64,000 nt of DNA, from NCBI GenBank assembly GCA_039932715.1, contig JBDTPN010000006.1, forward strand, positions 66,314 to 130,313, in the 5' to 3' direction. Below the pieces are notes generated by a model. It saw nothing but the letters and a program-made list of their open reading frames with translations, was not told where the DNA came from and did not search any database. This document shows positions 1-9,357 of this stretch, one piece after another. The position numbers were made by a program, and so were the translations under genes. Numbering within the stretch: the first letter of the stretch is position 1; each line of letters begins with the position of its first letter. This DNA comes from ZC4RG30 sp039932715 (lineage in GTDB: Bacteria; Pseudomonadota; Gammaproteobacteria; Steroidobacterales; Steroidobacteraceae).

Positions 1-132
1 CTGCACGTATGCCAGCACGCGCAACGCATTCTTCACCTTGTCTGGCGACTGAAGGGAAACTGGACCAGCCGCCAGGACGGCTGTTGCGCCGACCAACGCG
101 GTCAGCAACGTCAACAAACGACGAATCAACAT
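1..132 (-). CDS. Secreted protein, N-terminal fragment (runs off window)
   Basis: This is the 5' end of a gene that leaves the window on the left. It starts with ATG behind a strong AGGAGG ribosome site. The first 44 residues are MLIRRLLTLLTALVGA..., a short basic start, a hydrophobic stretch and an Ala-rich cleavage-like region (AVLAAG), so the product is probably exported. Too little of the mature protein is present to name a family. It lies in the same direction as, and just downstream of, the azurin-like gene, so it may be a partner in periplasmic electron transfer, but that is inference only. Confidence 0.6.
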   Translation of the reverse strand, partial: MLIRRLLTLLTALVGATAVLAAGPVSLQSPDKVKNALRVLAYVQ

Positions 133-160
133 GATTCCTCCTTGTACGCAACGAGCTTCT

Positions 161-664
161 TCATGCAGCGGTTACCGTGAACACTCCCCACATGCTGGCT
201 GAGTGACCCGGCATCGAACAAATGTAGAGATACCTGCCGACCTGTGGCGCATTGAACTCCACGCTGACCGTCTGGCCTTTATGTGCCATGGCGGTAGCTG
301 CGATCATGCCGGGATGTTGCGCCGGCATCCAGCCATGCTCTGCGCCTGCCTGCGTCGCGGCGGCAACGAAGGCATCGAATGTGCCGGAGCGAATCAACAC
401 CCAGTTGTGATCGAAGTCGACATACCTCGCGCCATTGACAAACGTCAGGCGCACGCGCGAGTCCGCCTTGCAAGACAGGGCTTGAGTCGAGAACTCCAGC
501 AGGTCGCCCTTGGTGGTTATATGCAGCTGGACGAGGGGACGTCCGTTTGTGCGCACAGCGGAGTCGGCGGCTTGAACCAGGCCACTTGAGACAAGCAACG
601 CCGCTCCTATTTGGACGAGCGTGCGTCGACGGTCAGTTTTCTGCGGCGAGGTGGGAGCTTTCAT
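161..664 (-). CDS. Azurin-like cupredoxin, exported
   Basis: Predicted blue copper electron-transfer protein of the periplasm, 167 residues. The N-terminus carries an arginine-rich signal (RRRTLVQ near residue 12) followed by a hydrophobic stretch, which resembles a twin-arginine signal, as expected for a protein that may be exported folded. The type-1 copper ligands are visible: His86 in DHNWVL, then Cys149, His154 and Met158 in ICSMPGHSASM. The Cys-5-His-4-Met spacing is exactly that of azurin. Overall length fits an azurin-like domain plus a leader. The redox partner is unknown. The gene sits between a cut-off secreted protein and a glucoamylase, with no obvious operon link to either. Confidence 0.85.
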   Translation of the reverse strand: MKAPTSPQKTDRRRTLVQIGAALLVSSGLVQAADSAVRTNGRPLVQLHITTKGDLLEFSTQALSCKADSRVRLTFVNGARYVDFDHNWVLIRSGTFDAFVAAATQAGAEHGWMPAQHPGMIAATAMAHKGQTVSVEFNAPQVGRYLYICSMPGHSASMWGVFTVTAA

Positions 665-716
665 GATGTCGGCTAAATACTTTACACCGGTTTTTCCAGA
701 CCGAATGCCGGATACG

Positions 717-3038
717 TCAATTGTTCGACTGCAGTGCGCATTGCGGCATCACGTGGCCGATCTCGACGCGGTGATCGCAACCCTCCCAGCCGCCCGCGTA
801 ACGCCGCGTGAAATTCACTGCGCTGGCTCCGAGCAGGCGCTGTGCCGGCAACTCGACGCCCCATAATCCAAGGGGTTGGCGTATGGCGTCAATTTCTTCA
901 ATTTGCTGCCAGCCATCCCGACCCAGATGCAGAGTGAAGGGCTCACGATCTTCGATAAGCAGGCCGCGACCGGTCAGAAGGAAGTGCACCGGCACTTCGC
1001 TGCGCCAGTGCCAGTTCCGTGCAGCGGGCGCGCTGTTTGCATAGCGTGCTTCGACTGCGCGCAGCATTTCGACCGGACGTTTCATTTCACGGGCGACCAG
1101 CAGCTTGATGAACTCGGCATGCGACCACAGCAATGGCATCGCACTGCCTGAAGGTCGTCCCGGGAACAGGCCCAGCTCCGGAATTGCCGTCGTGTCCCAC
1201 ACCTGCTCTGGCAGAAGGCCTCCCGGACCCGCGCAACGCAGGATGGTATGCAGGTACGCCAGTGGATCCAGACCGGACTGCAGCGCCAGATGGCCGCGCT
1301 CGCCGACCAGCAGCGGCCACGCACGCCCCTGCCCCGCGCCGTCGAATGGCCGGCCGTCAGGGTACTCACCGTAACCATCGTCGATGTAGCGGTGGTAAAG
1401 CGCCCCCGATGGCGTCTCGACCTTGAGCTCCTGGTCGACGACAGTGATCGTGTCCTGTACGCGACGATCGAGCGCCTTGCGCAGGCCCAGGCGCACCAGC
1501 CATGAAAAATCCAGACTGACCAGCGCCGACGCCGCGATCGTTTCGCCAAGGCGGTTGCGCAGCACCACCGATCCCGCAAGATCCCCCGACTTGCGAGGGT
1601 CTCCGAGGCGCACGTAATAGCCCGCGACGCCCAGCCGTTTAGCAAGCTGCGTATCGCGCACATAACACCAGCTTTCCAGTCGCTCGTTCCAGTCATCGGC
1701 AAGATCGAACGCATACTCGCGCTGCGCATCCTCCAGCCATGGCGCGGCAGTGACCAATGCCGCAATTGCAACCGCGAGCGTGAACGGACTGACGCCGGGA
1801 TTTTCCTCCCAGCGATCCTGCGGGCTCGACGGGCCGGAGGCGGAGATGAATGCCACCGCATTGCGCACCATGTGCGCGGTATCCGGCAGCTCTGGTTCCC
1901 CGATCTCGCGCAGCTTGGCCGCAAGCAGCACGGGGAATGCCGCCTCATCGAGCTGCACTCCCGACCAGAACGGCGCGCCGCTGGGGAAGTAGTTCTGTGC
2001 CCAGTGGCCGTCGCGCTGCTGCGCCACCATCAGGTTCGACAGGATATTGCGTGCGTCCTGGTGCTGGTGGGCGGCAAGCAATGCGAATGCGGTGAGCGTC
2101 GCGTCGCGCGGCCAGACCAGATGATAGCCGCCGAGCGTGTCCGTGCTGTTACCCCATGGGACGCTGAGGCTGGCGACGACTGCACCCGGATACTCCCGAT
2201 CTTCGTGGATCTTGAGCACGGCGGCCGACAGATGTGCTGCATCACCGAGCAACACGTCAGGTCGCGGAAGATCGAGATTCGCACCCCAGGCACGCCATGC
2301 CTCCAGGAACATCACACGCGTGGAATCAAAGGGGTTGGCCAGCGCTGTGCGTGCGTGGGTACGTGCGCCATGGGAAGAGTCTGCAAAACCAAGCGCCAGT
2401 ACGCCGCGCGATGCGCTGGCCTGCGCAGTCAATGCAACAGTACCGTGGTCGGCGTAGTCGAATGCAAACGTCAACCTGCCGTGCTGGTTGAGATCCTGCC
2501 ACCCATCCGAACTTCCCACGTAGCCGCAGCTGAGATTTTCCAGCGGCACGTCCGCACTGAGGCATACCGCGGCGCCGTCGCGCTGCCCGAACGCTACGCC
2601 ATCCTCGATCCATGCATTGTTGTCGCGACCCGTTGCGCCCAGATGCGGCGCGACGATCACGACCAGGCGGTAGTTGCCGATCACTGCGTAGCGCATCAGC
2701 AATACGTCACGGTTCGGATCCGGCAGCAGCTCGAGCTGAAGCTCGTAATCAGGCCCGATGTGGGTAACCGTGAGCAAGGGCAGATCCGGTCCCGGCGTCG
2801 ACAGACGGTACTGGCGCACGCGCTTGAGGTCGATCCAGCGCTGGTCATTGACCAGATAGAAGCTCATGTCGCGGATCTGCGGTTGGCCGGTGGAAGGCCA
2901 GTAGATTTCGTTGACTATGCCGTGACCGATGGTCGCCCACAGTCGCGCGCTGCCAAGCGCGGTGGTGACATAGTCCTTGTCACTGGAACACCAGGTCGGG
3001 GAAATGCCTGGACCGCCGGGAGCCTGACGAACGCCCAA
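717..3038 (-). CDS. GH15 glucoamylase / glucodextranase-type alpha-glucosidase
   Basis: Glycoside hydrolase family 15 enzyme releasing glucose from alpha-glucans, 773 residues. It has the bacterial layout: an N-terminal beta-sandwich beginning GVRQAPGGPGIS, then the (alpha/alpha)6 barrel. The barrel shows VWPRDATL near residue 308, RWEEN near 409-413 (general acid region) and WSHAEF with Glu642 as probable general base. There is no signal peptide, so it is probably cytoplasmic. I chose a TTG start at 3038: it follows GGAGG by five bases and lies directly after the stop of the kinase gene at 3040, implying translational coupling. A longer ATG-started reading (to 3200) would overlap the kinase by 160 bases and adds sequence unlike the family. 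Confidence 0.88.
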   Translation of the reverse strand: MGVRQAPGGPGISPTWCSSDKDYVTTALGSARLWATIGHGIVNEIYWPSTGQPQIRDMSFYLVNDQRWIDLKRVRQYRLSTPGPDLPLLTVTHIGPDYELQLELLPDPNRDVLLMRYAVIGNYRLVVIVAPHLGATGRDNNAWIEDGVAFGQRDGAAVCLSADVPLENLSCGYVGSSDGWQDLNQHGRLTFAFDYADHGTVALTAQASASRGVLALGFADSSHGARTHARTALANPFDSTRVMFLEAWRAWGANLDLPRPDVLLGDAAHLSAAVLKIHEDREYPGAVVASLSVPWGNSTDTLGGYHLVWPRDATLTAFALLAAHQHQDARNILSNLMVAQQRDGHWAQNYFPSGAPFWSGVQLDEAAFPVLLAAKLREIGEPELPDTAHMVRNAVAFISASGPSSPQDRWEENPGVSPFTLAVAIAALVTAAPWLEDAQREYAFDLADDWNERLESWCYVRDTQLAKRLGVAGYYVRLGDPRKSGDLAGSVVLRNRLGETIAASALVSLDFSWLVRLGLRKALDRRVQDTITVVDQELKVETPSGALYHRYIDDGYGEYPDGRPFDGAGQGRAWPLLVGERGHLALQSGLDPLAYLHTILRCAGPGGLLPEQVWDTTAIPELGLFPGRPSGSAMPLLWSHAEFIKLLVAREMKRPVEMLRAVEARYANSAPAARNWHWRSEVPVHFLLTGRGLLIEDREPFTLHLGRDGWQQIEEIDAIRQPLGLWGVELPAQRLLGASAVNFTRRYAGGWEGCDHRVEIGHVMPQCALQSNN

Positions 3039-3039
3039 T

Positions 3040-5118
3040 TCAGCCTCCGCGAGTGAATGCGGGATGGTCGGCAATCGCCAGGCTAAGCACGATCTCCACG
3101 CCTTCAGGGAGATTATGCGCCTCGATGGTACCGCCCATCTTGGCCATGTAGGTCCGCGCAACGAACAGCCCCTGGCCGCGATTGCCGTGGTTGCTGTCAC
3201 CAGCGTCAGAAACGCCGTATTCGAAAATCCGGTTCAATAGCCCATCAGGAATTCGCGGGCCCTGATTGTAGAGATGCACTTGCACGGCGGTGGCGGTTCG
3301 CTGCAGGGTAATTCGCACCGGTGTGCCCGGCAGCCGATAGCGGTCAGCGTTGGTGAGTACATGCGTGATCACGTCCTCGAGCGAGTACGCATCCGCCTTG
3401 ACGATCAGTGGCCCGGCGCTGGATTCAAACTGAACATTGCGTATGCCGGCGTGTATGGCGTTGTCCGCCACGTGCCGCAGAAACGCTTCCACATCCAGAG
3501 TGCTGACCTGCAAGGCTGCCGAGAGTATGGCCTCGGTGGGCGTGGCACTGCCGTACAGCAGACGCACGGCCTGCTGCATGCGCCGGATATATCGCAGACT
3601 GGGGTCATTGGGTGCCTCATGCAGCGCCAGCAGGGATTGCAGCGGCGAGAGGATTTCATGGCCCACCGCATGCAACAGATCCTTCTCCTGATCGGCGCGG
3701 ATCTGCTCGCGCTTCGCGTCCTCGTTGATTCGCTGCAGCAGCTGCGCCAGCACGGAGGCCAGCAGGCCCAGCTCATCACGTCCCTGCAGGTCACTCAAAT
3801 CCAGAGCCAGCCCTTCCGAGCCATGCACGGACTTCTTCACCGCGGCCGCGCGCCTGGTCAACAGCGTGATTCGCCGGATGATGCGCGCTTCGATTGCCAG
3901 CCACGTAATGAGAATGGCTACCAGCATGGCGGTCACGAACCACAACATCCGCGCGGCAACGCGCCCGATGTTGCGGTCCACGCTGCGTGTGTCGCCGATG
4001 ACATGCAGCTCGTAGTCACCCATTGCCGTGGACACCACCCGGCTATCTGCCAGGGGCTTGCTGGCATCTTCTATGGGCAGCCAGCCGACAAGCCGGCTCA
4101 ACAGCAACGACGGCCGCGTCGAATCATCTTCGACACCGCGCAGCGAGACCAGATCGGCTGTGGCACCGGCCTTACGAATGGTCAGCGTTTCGCCGGCCGG
4201 CAATTGCGCGCGCAGATCGGTGAGCGCAAACGGCACCGTCGCACCAAATTCGTCGCTGTCAAAGAGCGGCTTGCCGGTCCCGGGTGCATAAACCTGCAAG
4301 TGCACTTTTATCTGCGCGAGATCTGCGGGCGGCCACTCCAGCCGCGGTGACTTCAACAGCGCTTCATTGATCAGCGCCACCGGCAGGCGTACCGAGAAAA
4401 AGGTGCGACGGCGACACTCTTCGGGTGTCGTTTCGGCCGCGGCTTCTTCCAGGCAACGACTGTCCTGCCACAGCCATCCGCGGAATTCGCGGTTGGGCCG
4501 TTTCGCCGGCTGGCCTTGTTCATCCTCGGCGAATCCGGTCAGACGCCCCTGGACACTGGCGGAACGCGTGGGCACGGCTGACTCCAGCGGTGCGATCCAT
4601 CGGTAGGTCTCGCCGCGCATGACCACCTCCACGCGCAGCCGATGGGCCAGCGTCAGGTCCGTCTCGCCGCGCTGGTGCTCGACCAGCGTACCCCCGGCGA
4701 ACTCTCCCACCGTATAGATGAAACCGCCCAAAAACGGGTTGTTGCCTACAGCCACGCACAGCTGTGCGTGATCCGGGTATTGCACCAGGCAACCGGCCAT
4801 CTCCACGGCCTGCTGTGCTTTCGCCTTGTCATCGAAATCAATTGCCGCAAAGGGCAACAGCAGCGGCCGCAGAGCCGCACCGGTGTCGCCCACAGAAGCG
4901 GGGTTCAAAAGTGCCAGCTGGCCAGTCGGGTGTCGCAGCTTTGCCGCTATCTGTTCGACATTCTTGTGGAACACCTCGCTGTAGCTACGGTAGCTCTGCT
5001 GCTTTTCCTCGCGCAGCTCGCTTAGCACCAGGGCAACCGTTGCCAGCGTCAACAGCAGGAATGCGCCACGAAAAAATATGCGCAGCCGGAACGGAATGCG
5101 ATCAGGCCACCACGCCAT
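3040..5118 (-). CDS. Membrane sensor histidine kinase
   Basis: Sensor kinase of 692 residues. A first membrane helix lies at about 12-35, followed by a periplasmic region of about 350 residues that I cannot assign to a named sensor fold, a second helix at about 390-411 (LWFVTAMLVAILITWLAIEA), a linker, a HisKA segment with phospho-acceptor His487 in VGHEILSP, and a C-terminal ATPase domain with an NRGQGLFVAR G-box. The ATG start overlaps the regulator's stop (TGATG). Its stop is followed after one base by the glucoamylase start. The regulator-kinase-glucoamylase order suggests the pair senses an envelope signal tied to glucan use, which is inference from position. Confidence 0.9.
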   Translation of the reverse strand: MAWWPDRIPFRLRIFFRGAFLLLTLATVALVLSELREEKQQSYRSYSEVFHKNVEQIAAKLRHPTGQLALLNPASVGDTGAALRPLLLPFAAIDFDDKAKAQQAVEMAGCLVQYPDHAQLCVAVGNNPFLGGFIYTVGEFAGGTLVEHQRGETDLTLAHRLRVEVVMRGETYRWIAPLESAVPTRSASVQGRLTGFAEDEQGQPAKRPNREFRGWLWQDSRCLEEAAAETTPEECRRRTFFSVRLPVALINEALLKSPRLEWPPADLAQIKVHLQVYAPGTGKPLFDSDEFGATVPFALTDLRAQLPAGETLTIRKAGATADLVSLRGVEDDSTRPSLLLSRLVGWLPIEDASKPLADSRVVSTAMGDYELHVIGDTRSVDRNIGRVAARMLWFVTAMLVAILITWLAIEARIIRRITLLTRRAAAVKKSVHGSEGLALDLSDLQGRDELGLLASVLAQLLQRINEDAKREQIRADQEKDLLHAVGHEILSPLQSLLALHEAPNDPSLRYIRRMQQAVRLLYGSATPTEAILSAALQVSTLDVEAFLRHVADNAIHAGIRNVQFESSAGPLIVKADAYSLEDVITHVLTNADRYRLPGTPVRITLQRTATAVQVHLYNQGPRIPDGLLNRIFEYGVSDAGDSNHGNRGQGLFVARTYMAKMGGTIEAHNLPEGVEIVLSLAIADHPAFTRGG

Positions 5119-5789
5119 CAAGGCATGACCCAGCGAAAGCCCCGCATCGGCACGCTCTCGATGCTGTCGAACTGTGGATCGATGTCCTTGAAAGCCTCGC
5201 GTATGGTCCCCACGTGCTTGCGGACATTGTCGCGGTTGCGACCACTCTTCACGACTTGAAACAGCTCGTCATACGAAACGATCTTGCCGCGCTTTTCGTA
5301 GAGCACGGCCAGGATACGCTGCGCCGTCAGCGGCAGGTTGATGCGCTGGCCGCGCCACACCGGGGTGGCCTGGCGCAACGGATCAAGAGACAGATCGCTG
5401 CCAGCAGGCCTTACCTTCACCGCGCGCAGCATTTCAAGAAAGGTCTCGATGAATTCGCGTTCGTCGAAATCGCTCTTCTGCAGATAGTCCCAGGCGTCCA
5501 GTGCCTTCATGATGCTGCGGTAAATTGCGGCCGGCATTCCTGACACCACCAGCACCGGCGTGCCCGCGCGCTTGTTGATGGCATTGATGATTGCGACGCC
5601 GGCGTGGCGTTCGCGGCCCAGCTCGATATCCAGCACCACCAGATCGTAGCTTTCGCGCTCGACGGCAGCTATCGCCTCGTCCCGCGTGTACCACTGGTGC
5701 ACGAGTATTCCCGGGCACGCGACTTCAATCCAGCCGCGCAACTGGCTGCTGGTGGGGACGTCGTCCTCGATAACGGCCACTTTTGGCAT
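5118..5789 (-). CDS. OmpR-type response regulator
   Basis: Two-component regulator of 223 residues. The receiver domain begins MPKVAVIEDD and has phospho-acceptor Asp54 in VVLDIELG. The C-terminal half (about 128-223) reads as a winged-helix DNA-binding domain of the trans_reg_C type, ending VPMRGFRWVMP. I start it at the ATG directly before PKVAVIEDD, since the upstream in-frame extension does not resemble the family. It is the first gene of a tight regulator-kinase-glucoamylase operon, overlapping the kinase start by TGATG. Its DNA target is unknown; the divergent SPFH gene or its own operon are candidates. Confidence 0.88.
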   Translation of the reverse strand: MPKVAVIEDDVPTSSQLRGWIEVACPGILVHQWYTRDEAIAAVERESYDLVVLDIELGRERHAGVAIINAINKRAGTPVLVVSGMPAAIYRSIMKALDAWDYLQKSDFDEREFIETFLEMLRAVKVRPAGSDLSLDPLRQATPVWRGQRINLPLTAQRILAVLYEKRGKIVSYDELFQVVKSGRNRDNVRKHVGTIREAFKDIDPQFDSIESVPMRGFRWVMP

Positions 5790-5929
5790 GTTCACATTAT
5801 CGGGCGGATGCCTCGGCAACGCGCGGAAGACTTCTTCCGCGACGGGAGACAAGACCCCCGGTCACCGCGTTGAGGCTTCCGGTGTGGATTTTCAACAATG
5901 ATCCCAGACCCACACACCGGAGAGCAGTC

Positions 5930-7135
5930 ATGTCCATCCGAACCGATCGCTACCTTGAAATTGTCAAAGACTCTTTCGTCGGCTTTGGCAGGTGGACCAG
6001 GCGTGCTGGCCTGAATCTGGCGTCCGCGATGGGACGGGCGAGAACTGTGCTGATCTCGTTGGCGGTGGTGGCCGCCGCAGGGTACGGACTGTGGACCCAC
6101 CCTCCCTTCCAGTCGCTGGATCGCGGGGAAATGGCGGTTCGCACCAATCGCTTCACCGGTGGCGTCACCCAGTATGCGCAAGGCACCGTGGTGGTGATTC
6201 CCGGCGTGCACCAGTTACGCCGGTTTCCCACCCGTGACCAGGTTTACCGGCCCCTGGAAAGCGCATCTGCCACCGGAACCTCCCCGTTCCAGTCAGTCGA
6301 GGGCCTTTCCATCGGTGTCGATGTCAGCGTCCGCTATGCCATCGATCCCAAGCTGATTGCCGTCAAGTCGCGCGCCTTACCCGACAACATTTCCGGCGAA
6401 GTGGTGCAACCGGCGGTGCAGGGAGAAATCTACCAGCTCTTCGCAAGCTATACGGTGCGCGAGATCTTTTCGAGCAAGCGCGCCGAGATTCAGAAAGTCC
6501 TGGAGACCCGGCTGCGTCCCAAACTGGCCGCGGATGGAATTCTGCTGCGCGGTGTAGTGATGGGCAAGGTGGACCTGCCTGAGGACTACCGCCGTGGCAT
6601 GGACAAGTTGCTGGCCGAGGAACTGGAAACCGAGAAGATGCGCTACACGCTGGATCTCAAGGACAAACGTGTGAAGGAGACGGCGCTGGATGGCGAGGCG
6701 GACAAAGTCCGCAGGGAAAAGGCCGCTGAGGCAGCCGCTCGCGAACAGGTAATCGCTGCGCGCGGCCAGGAGGAAGCCATGCAGCATGTGCTGCCATTCA
6801 AGAAAAAGCAGATCGAACAGCGTCAGCTGGAAGCCGAGGCCGAGAAGGTTTCCCGCATCCGGATGGCGGAGGGCATGTCACAGGCTCGGCAGATCGAAGC
6901 CACCGGCGAAGCGGCTTCGCGGCAGAAACTGGCGGACGCTGAAGTCTATCGGCTGGACAAGGTGGGGCGGGTCAACAGCGAACAGATGGAGCGCGAGGGA
7001 GTGCTGATCACCAGCCATCCATTGCTGATCCAGAAGGCCCTGGCCGACAAGTTGTCGGACAAGGTGCAAGTCATCATTGCCCCGCCTCCGGCCAATGGTG
7101 GATTCATCGGTTCCACTTTGCTCGGCAGCAAGTAA
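5930..7135 (+). CDS. SPFH/prohibitin-domain membrane protein
   Basis: Protein of 401 residues with one N-terminal membrane helix (about residues 34-50), then an SPFH (stomatin/prohibitin/flotillin/HflK) domain from about FQSLDRGEMAVRTNRF onward. A long charged helical region rich in Glu, Lys, Ala and Arg follows (about residues 225-345) and probably forms a coiled coil for oligomerisation. Family members form rings in the membrane and often control proteases or local membrane order. The start was set at the ATG before SIRTDRYLE; the open frame extends further upstream but without a better start. The next gene, an exported SH3-like protein, follows 17 bases later, so they are probably co-transcribed. 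Confidence 0.85.
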   Translation: MSIRTDRYLEIVKDSFVGFGRWTRRAGLNLASAMGRARTVLISLAVVAAAGYGLWTHPPFQSLDRGEMAVRTNRFTGGVTQYAQGTVVVIPGVHQLRRFPTRDQVYRPLESASATGTSPFQSVEGLSIGVDVSVRYAIDPKLIAVKSRALPDNISGEVVQPAVQGEIYQLFASYTVREIFSSKRAEIQKVLETRLRPKLAADGILLRGVVMGKVDLPEDYRRGMDKLLAEELETEKMRYTLDLKDKRVKETALDGEADKVRREKAAEAAAREQVIAARGQEEAMQHVLPFKKKQIEQRQLEAEAEKVSRIRMAEGMSQARQIEATGEAASRQKLADAEVYRLDKVGRVNSEQMEREGVLITSHPLLIQKALADKLSDKVQVIIAPPPANGGFIGSTLLGSK

Positions 7136-7152
7136 CCCGCAGGAGAATAAAC

Positions 7153-8562
7153 ATGATCGCTCAAGCACTGGCCGCACTGGCCATCGTGATCCAGAACCAG
7201 GCCCCGCTTCAGGCTGCGCCGCGTGATTCGGCAACCAAGCAGGCCGTGCTCTGGCAAGGCGATACGGTGGAGATTCGCGGCACCAAGATGGACTATCTTC
7301 AGGTGTACGACCATCGCCGCGAACGTGCGGGATACGTCAAGGCCACACAGGTGCGCGTCATATCCCTGGAAGCTGCGCAAGCGCCGGAGCTGCTCTCGGT
7401 AGTGCGGTTCCTGCGCGACACCCCCGGTGCCGAGGCGTTGGGCATGAGCTATGCCGCCGCGTATCTCAAGGCAGTTCCTTCCGAGGATCTCACCGCGGAG
7501 CCACTCGATGCGTTGGGAGTCATGGCGGACCGGCTGGCACACCGCGCCTCCACCAACCAGGTAAAGGCCAATGAAGCTGCGCTGGCTGCGCACCTGGAGG
7601 TGGTGGCCCAGCTCGGTGTCGCCATGAACAGCTTTGAAGTAGAGGGAAGCATTCGCGTGTGCTACGACGGCGACATGTTTCTGCGGGTGATGATGATGCC
7701 CACCGCTGACGCAGGTCAGCGCGCGCGCGCGGCGCTTGGCTTGACACGCCCCGAATGCGTCGATCCGGACATGGGCCCGGATGAACGCTACCAGCAAAAC
7801 CTGTGGCAGGCCGATGTGCTGGATCGCGCGCCACTGGAAGGATTGACCGAAGAATATCGCGAACATCTGCACATTCGCAGGGCCGCAGTCTGGGCTGCGG
7901 TAGCGTTCACGCAATCCCGGCGCGGTGAGTCTGCACAGGCAGCAGGACAACGGGCCTTGCAGGAACTGGCCCTCGTCGACAAGACCGCGCTCAACGACAA
8001 CGACCTGGTGGAATACAACGAAGCGGCGGTACGGGTGGGTGCCTCGCGATGGGCAGCTCAGCCGCCGGCCAAGCCCGCCGGCAAAGTGTGGGTACAGACG
8101 GTTCCGGGCGCCCCCGGCGAAACCTGCGTGCTGCTGCAGGATGCCGGTCATGACGCGCAGCATCCACTGCTACAGCGCTGCACCTATGCAACGGTATGGA
8201 CTGCATCGGCCAACAGCAATCCCACGGGCACGATGCTGGCCCTGGCTGTGCAGCCTTTGGATGCCTGGCGCGAGCTGTGGCTGTTTCGCGAATCCCCTGC
8301 GGGATGGACAGTGAACATCATCCCTCCCGGAACCGGCAATACCGATCTGGGCTACCTGGAGTTCGCCGGCTGGGTTCCGGGAACCCAGCGGATTCTCACA
8401 GTGCGCGAAGTGAAAGTGGACGGCCGCATCAAGCGCCGCTTCGAAATCATGAGTCTCACCAGCCTGGCTGTCGAACACCAGGCTACTACGCCCGAATATC
8501 TCTCGACCTTCATGCGCTGGCAGGAGCCGCGCTGGAAGCATCTGACCGTCGCGTTGCGATAA
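7153..8562 (+). CDS. Exported SH3-like domain protein of unknown function
   Basis: Protein of 469 residues preceded by GGAG eight bases before the ATG. A short hydrophobic start (MIAQALAALAIVIQNQAPLQAA) suggests export. Residues of about 25-75 (AVLWQGDTVEIRGTKMDYLQVYDHRRERAGYVKATQVRV) look like a bacterial SH3 domain, usually a cell-wall or ligand-binding module. The middle is alpha-helical in character with many Ala and Glu. The C-terminal third has beta-strand repeats (MLALAVQPLDAWRELWLF, WTVNIIPPG) that could be a propeller-like fold. I do not recognise an enzyme. The tight spacing after the SPFH gene suggests the two act together at the envelope. Confidence 0.7.
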   Translation: MIAQALAALAIVIQNQAPLQAAPRDSATKQAVLWQGDTVEIRGTKMDYLQVYDHRRERAGYVKATQVRVISLEAAQAPELLSVVRFLRDTPGAEALGMSYAAAYLKAVPSEDLTAEPLDALGVMADRLAHRASTNQVKANEAALAAHLEVVAQLGVAMNSFEVEGSIRVCYDGDMFLRVMMMPTADAGQRARAALGLTRPECVDPDMGPDERYQQNLWQADVLDRAPLEGLTEEYREHLHIRRAAVWAAVAFTQSRRGESAQAAGQRALQELALVDKTALNDNDLVEYNEAAVRVGASRWAAQPPAKPAGKVWVQTVPGAPGETCVLLQDAGHDAQHPLLQRCTYATVWTASANSNPTGTMLALAVQPLDAWRELWLFRESPAGWTVNIIPPGTGNTDLGYLEFAGWVPGTQRILTVREVKVDGRIKRRFEIMSLTSLAVEHQATTPEYLSTFMRWQEPRWKHLTVALR

Positions 8563-8589
8563 ATGTTGCTGGGGGCAACGCGGCGGCGA

Positions 8590-9357
8590 TTACTTGGCGT
8601 AGTTCTCGGCAAATGTCGGATCGCAGTCATAGGCATGCACGTGGTCGCCCGCCACACGGTTCCAGTTGATGAAGCGCACGCCTTTGTTGAGCAGCATTTC
8701 CGGATCTTCGAATTCCTGCGTGGCAAGCAGCTTCTGGCCATCGGCCGAGAGCTTGAAGCGCTCGGTGACGTGGATCTTGTCGCTGTGTGAGAGGCCATTG
8801 TTGGTAATGGTGGCCTCCTTGAGATGGATGGTGTCCACGACCAGCGTGTCCCCTTCCCAATGTCCGATTGAGTCCCCGGTCTTGGTCAATGGTCCGTCAG
8901 CGGGAAGGTGCTTTCTGCCGTCGGTGAAGATGACGCGCGCCATGTCGAAGTATTCCAGGCGCATTACCGTCATTTCCGTGCCCTGGAAGATCTCGATGGG
9001 GAACGGCCCCTGCATGGCGTAGACAATCGAAGGGATGCGGCAGGCATTGGCCACTGACATGTCATCCTTGCTGTCCCATGCTTTGGCGGCGGCTTCAGCA
9101 GCCGGCGTGAGCTTGAGGCCGCCGAAATTCATGATGCCGAACTCGACGGCGCCCGTATCCCGAAGCACCACCGTTCCAGCAGTAATCTTGGCCTTGAGCG
9201 CCGGATCCTCGATGGGCTCGCCCGATGCCAGCATCCAGAATCCGGACAGATCGACCTTGGGCGCGCCAGCGGCGCTCGCGCCCTGCCCGGCAACGCACAG
9301 CAGTAACGCGAGCCCGGCCGCCAGCAATCTTGGCTGGCTGCCTGCCACCGCGCTCAC
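8590..9357 (-). CDS. Exported protein of unknown function
   Basis: Protein of 255 residues with a clear signal peptide (LLAAGLALLLCVAGQGASAAGA). The mature part begins KVDLSGFWMLASGEP and contains IGHWEGDTLVVDT and HVTERFKLSADGQKL, a pattern common in exported proteins of Gammaproteobacteria that are often encoded beside DUF6152 genes. No catalytic motif is evident. The GTG start overlaps the stop of the DUF6152 gene (GTGA), so the two are translationally coupled. With the upstream tannase-family gene it forms a likely three-gene secreted-protein operon. It converges on the SH3-like gene with a 27-base gap. Confidence 0.7.
   Translation of the reverse strand: MSAVAGSQPRLLAAGLALLLCVAGQGASAAGAPKVDLSGFWMLASGEPIEDPALKAKITAGTVVLRDTGAVEFGIMNFGGLKLTPAAEAAAKAWDSKDDMSVANACRIPSIVYAMQGPFPIEIFQGTEMTVMRLEYFDMARVIFTDGRKHLPADGPLTKTGDSIGHWEGDTLVVDTIHLKEATITNNGLSHSDKIHVTERFKLSADGQKLLATQEFEDPEMLLNKGVRFINWNRVAGDHVHAYDCDPTFAENYAK

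Noticed and set aside
1872..3056. 394-residue open frame on the plus strand opposite the glucoamylase
   Set aside because: It mirrors the codon structure of the GH15 gene, has an odd Arg/Gln/His-rich composition and matches no family pattern.
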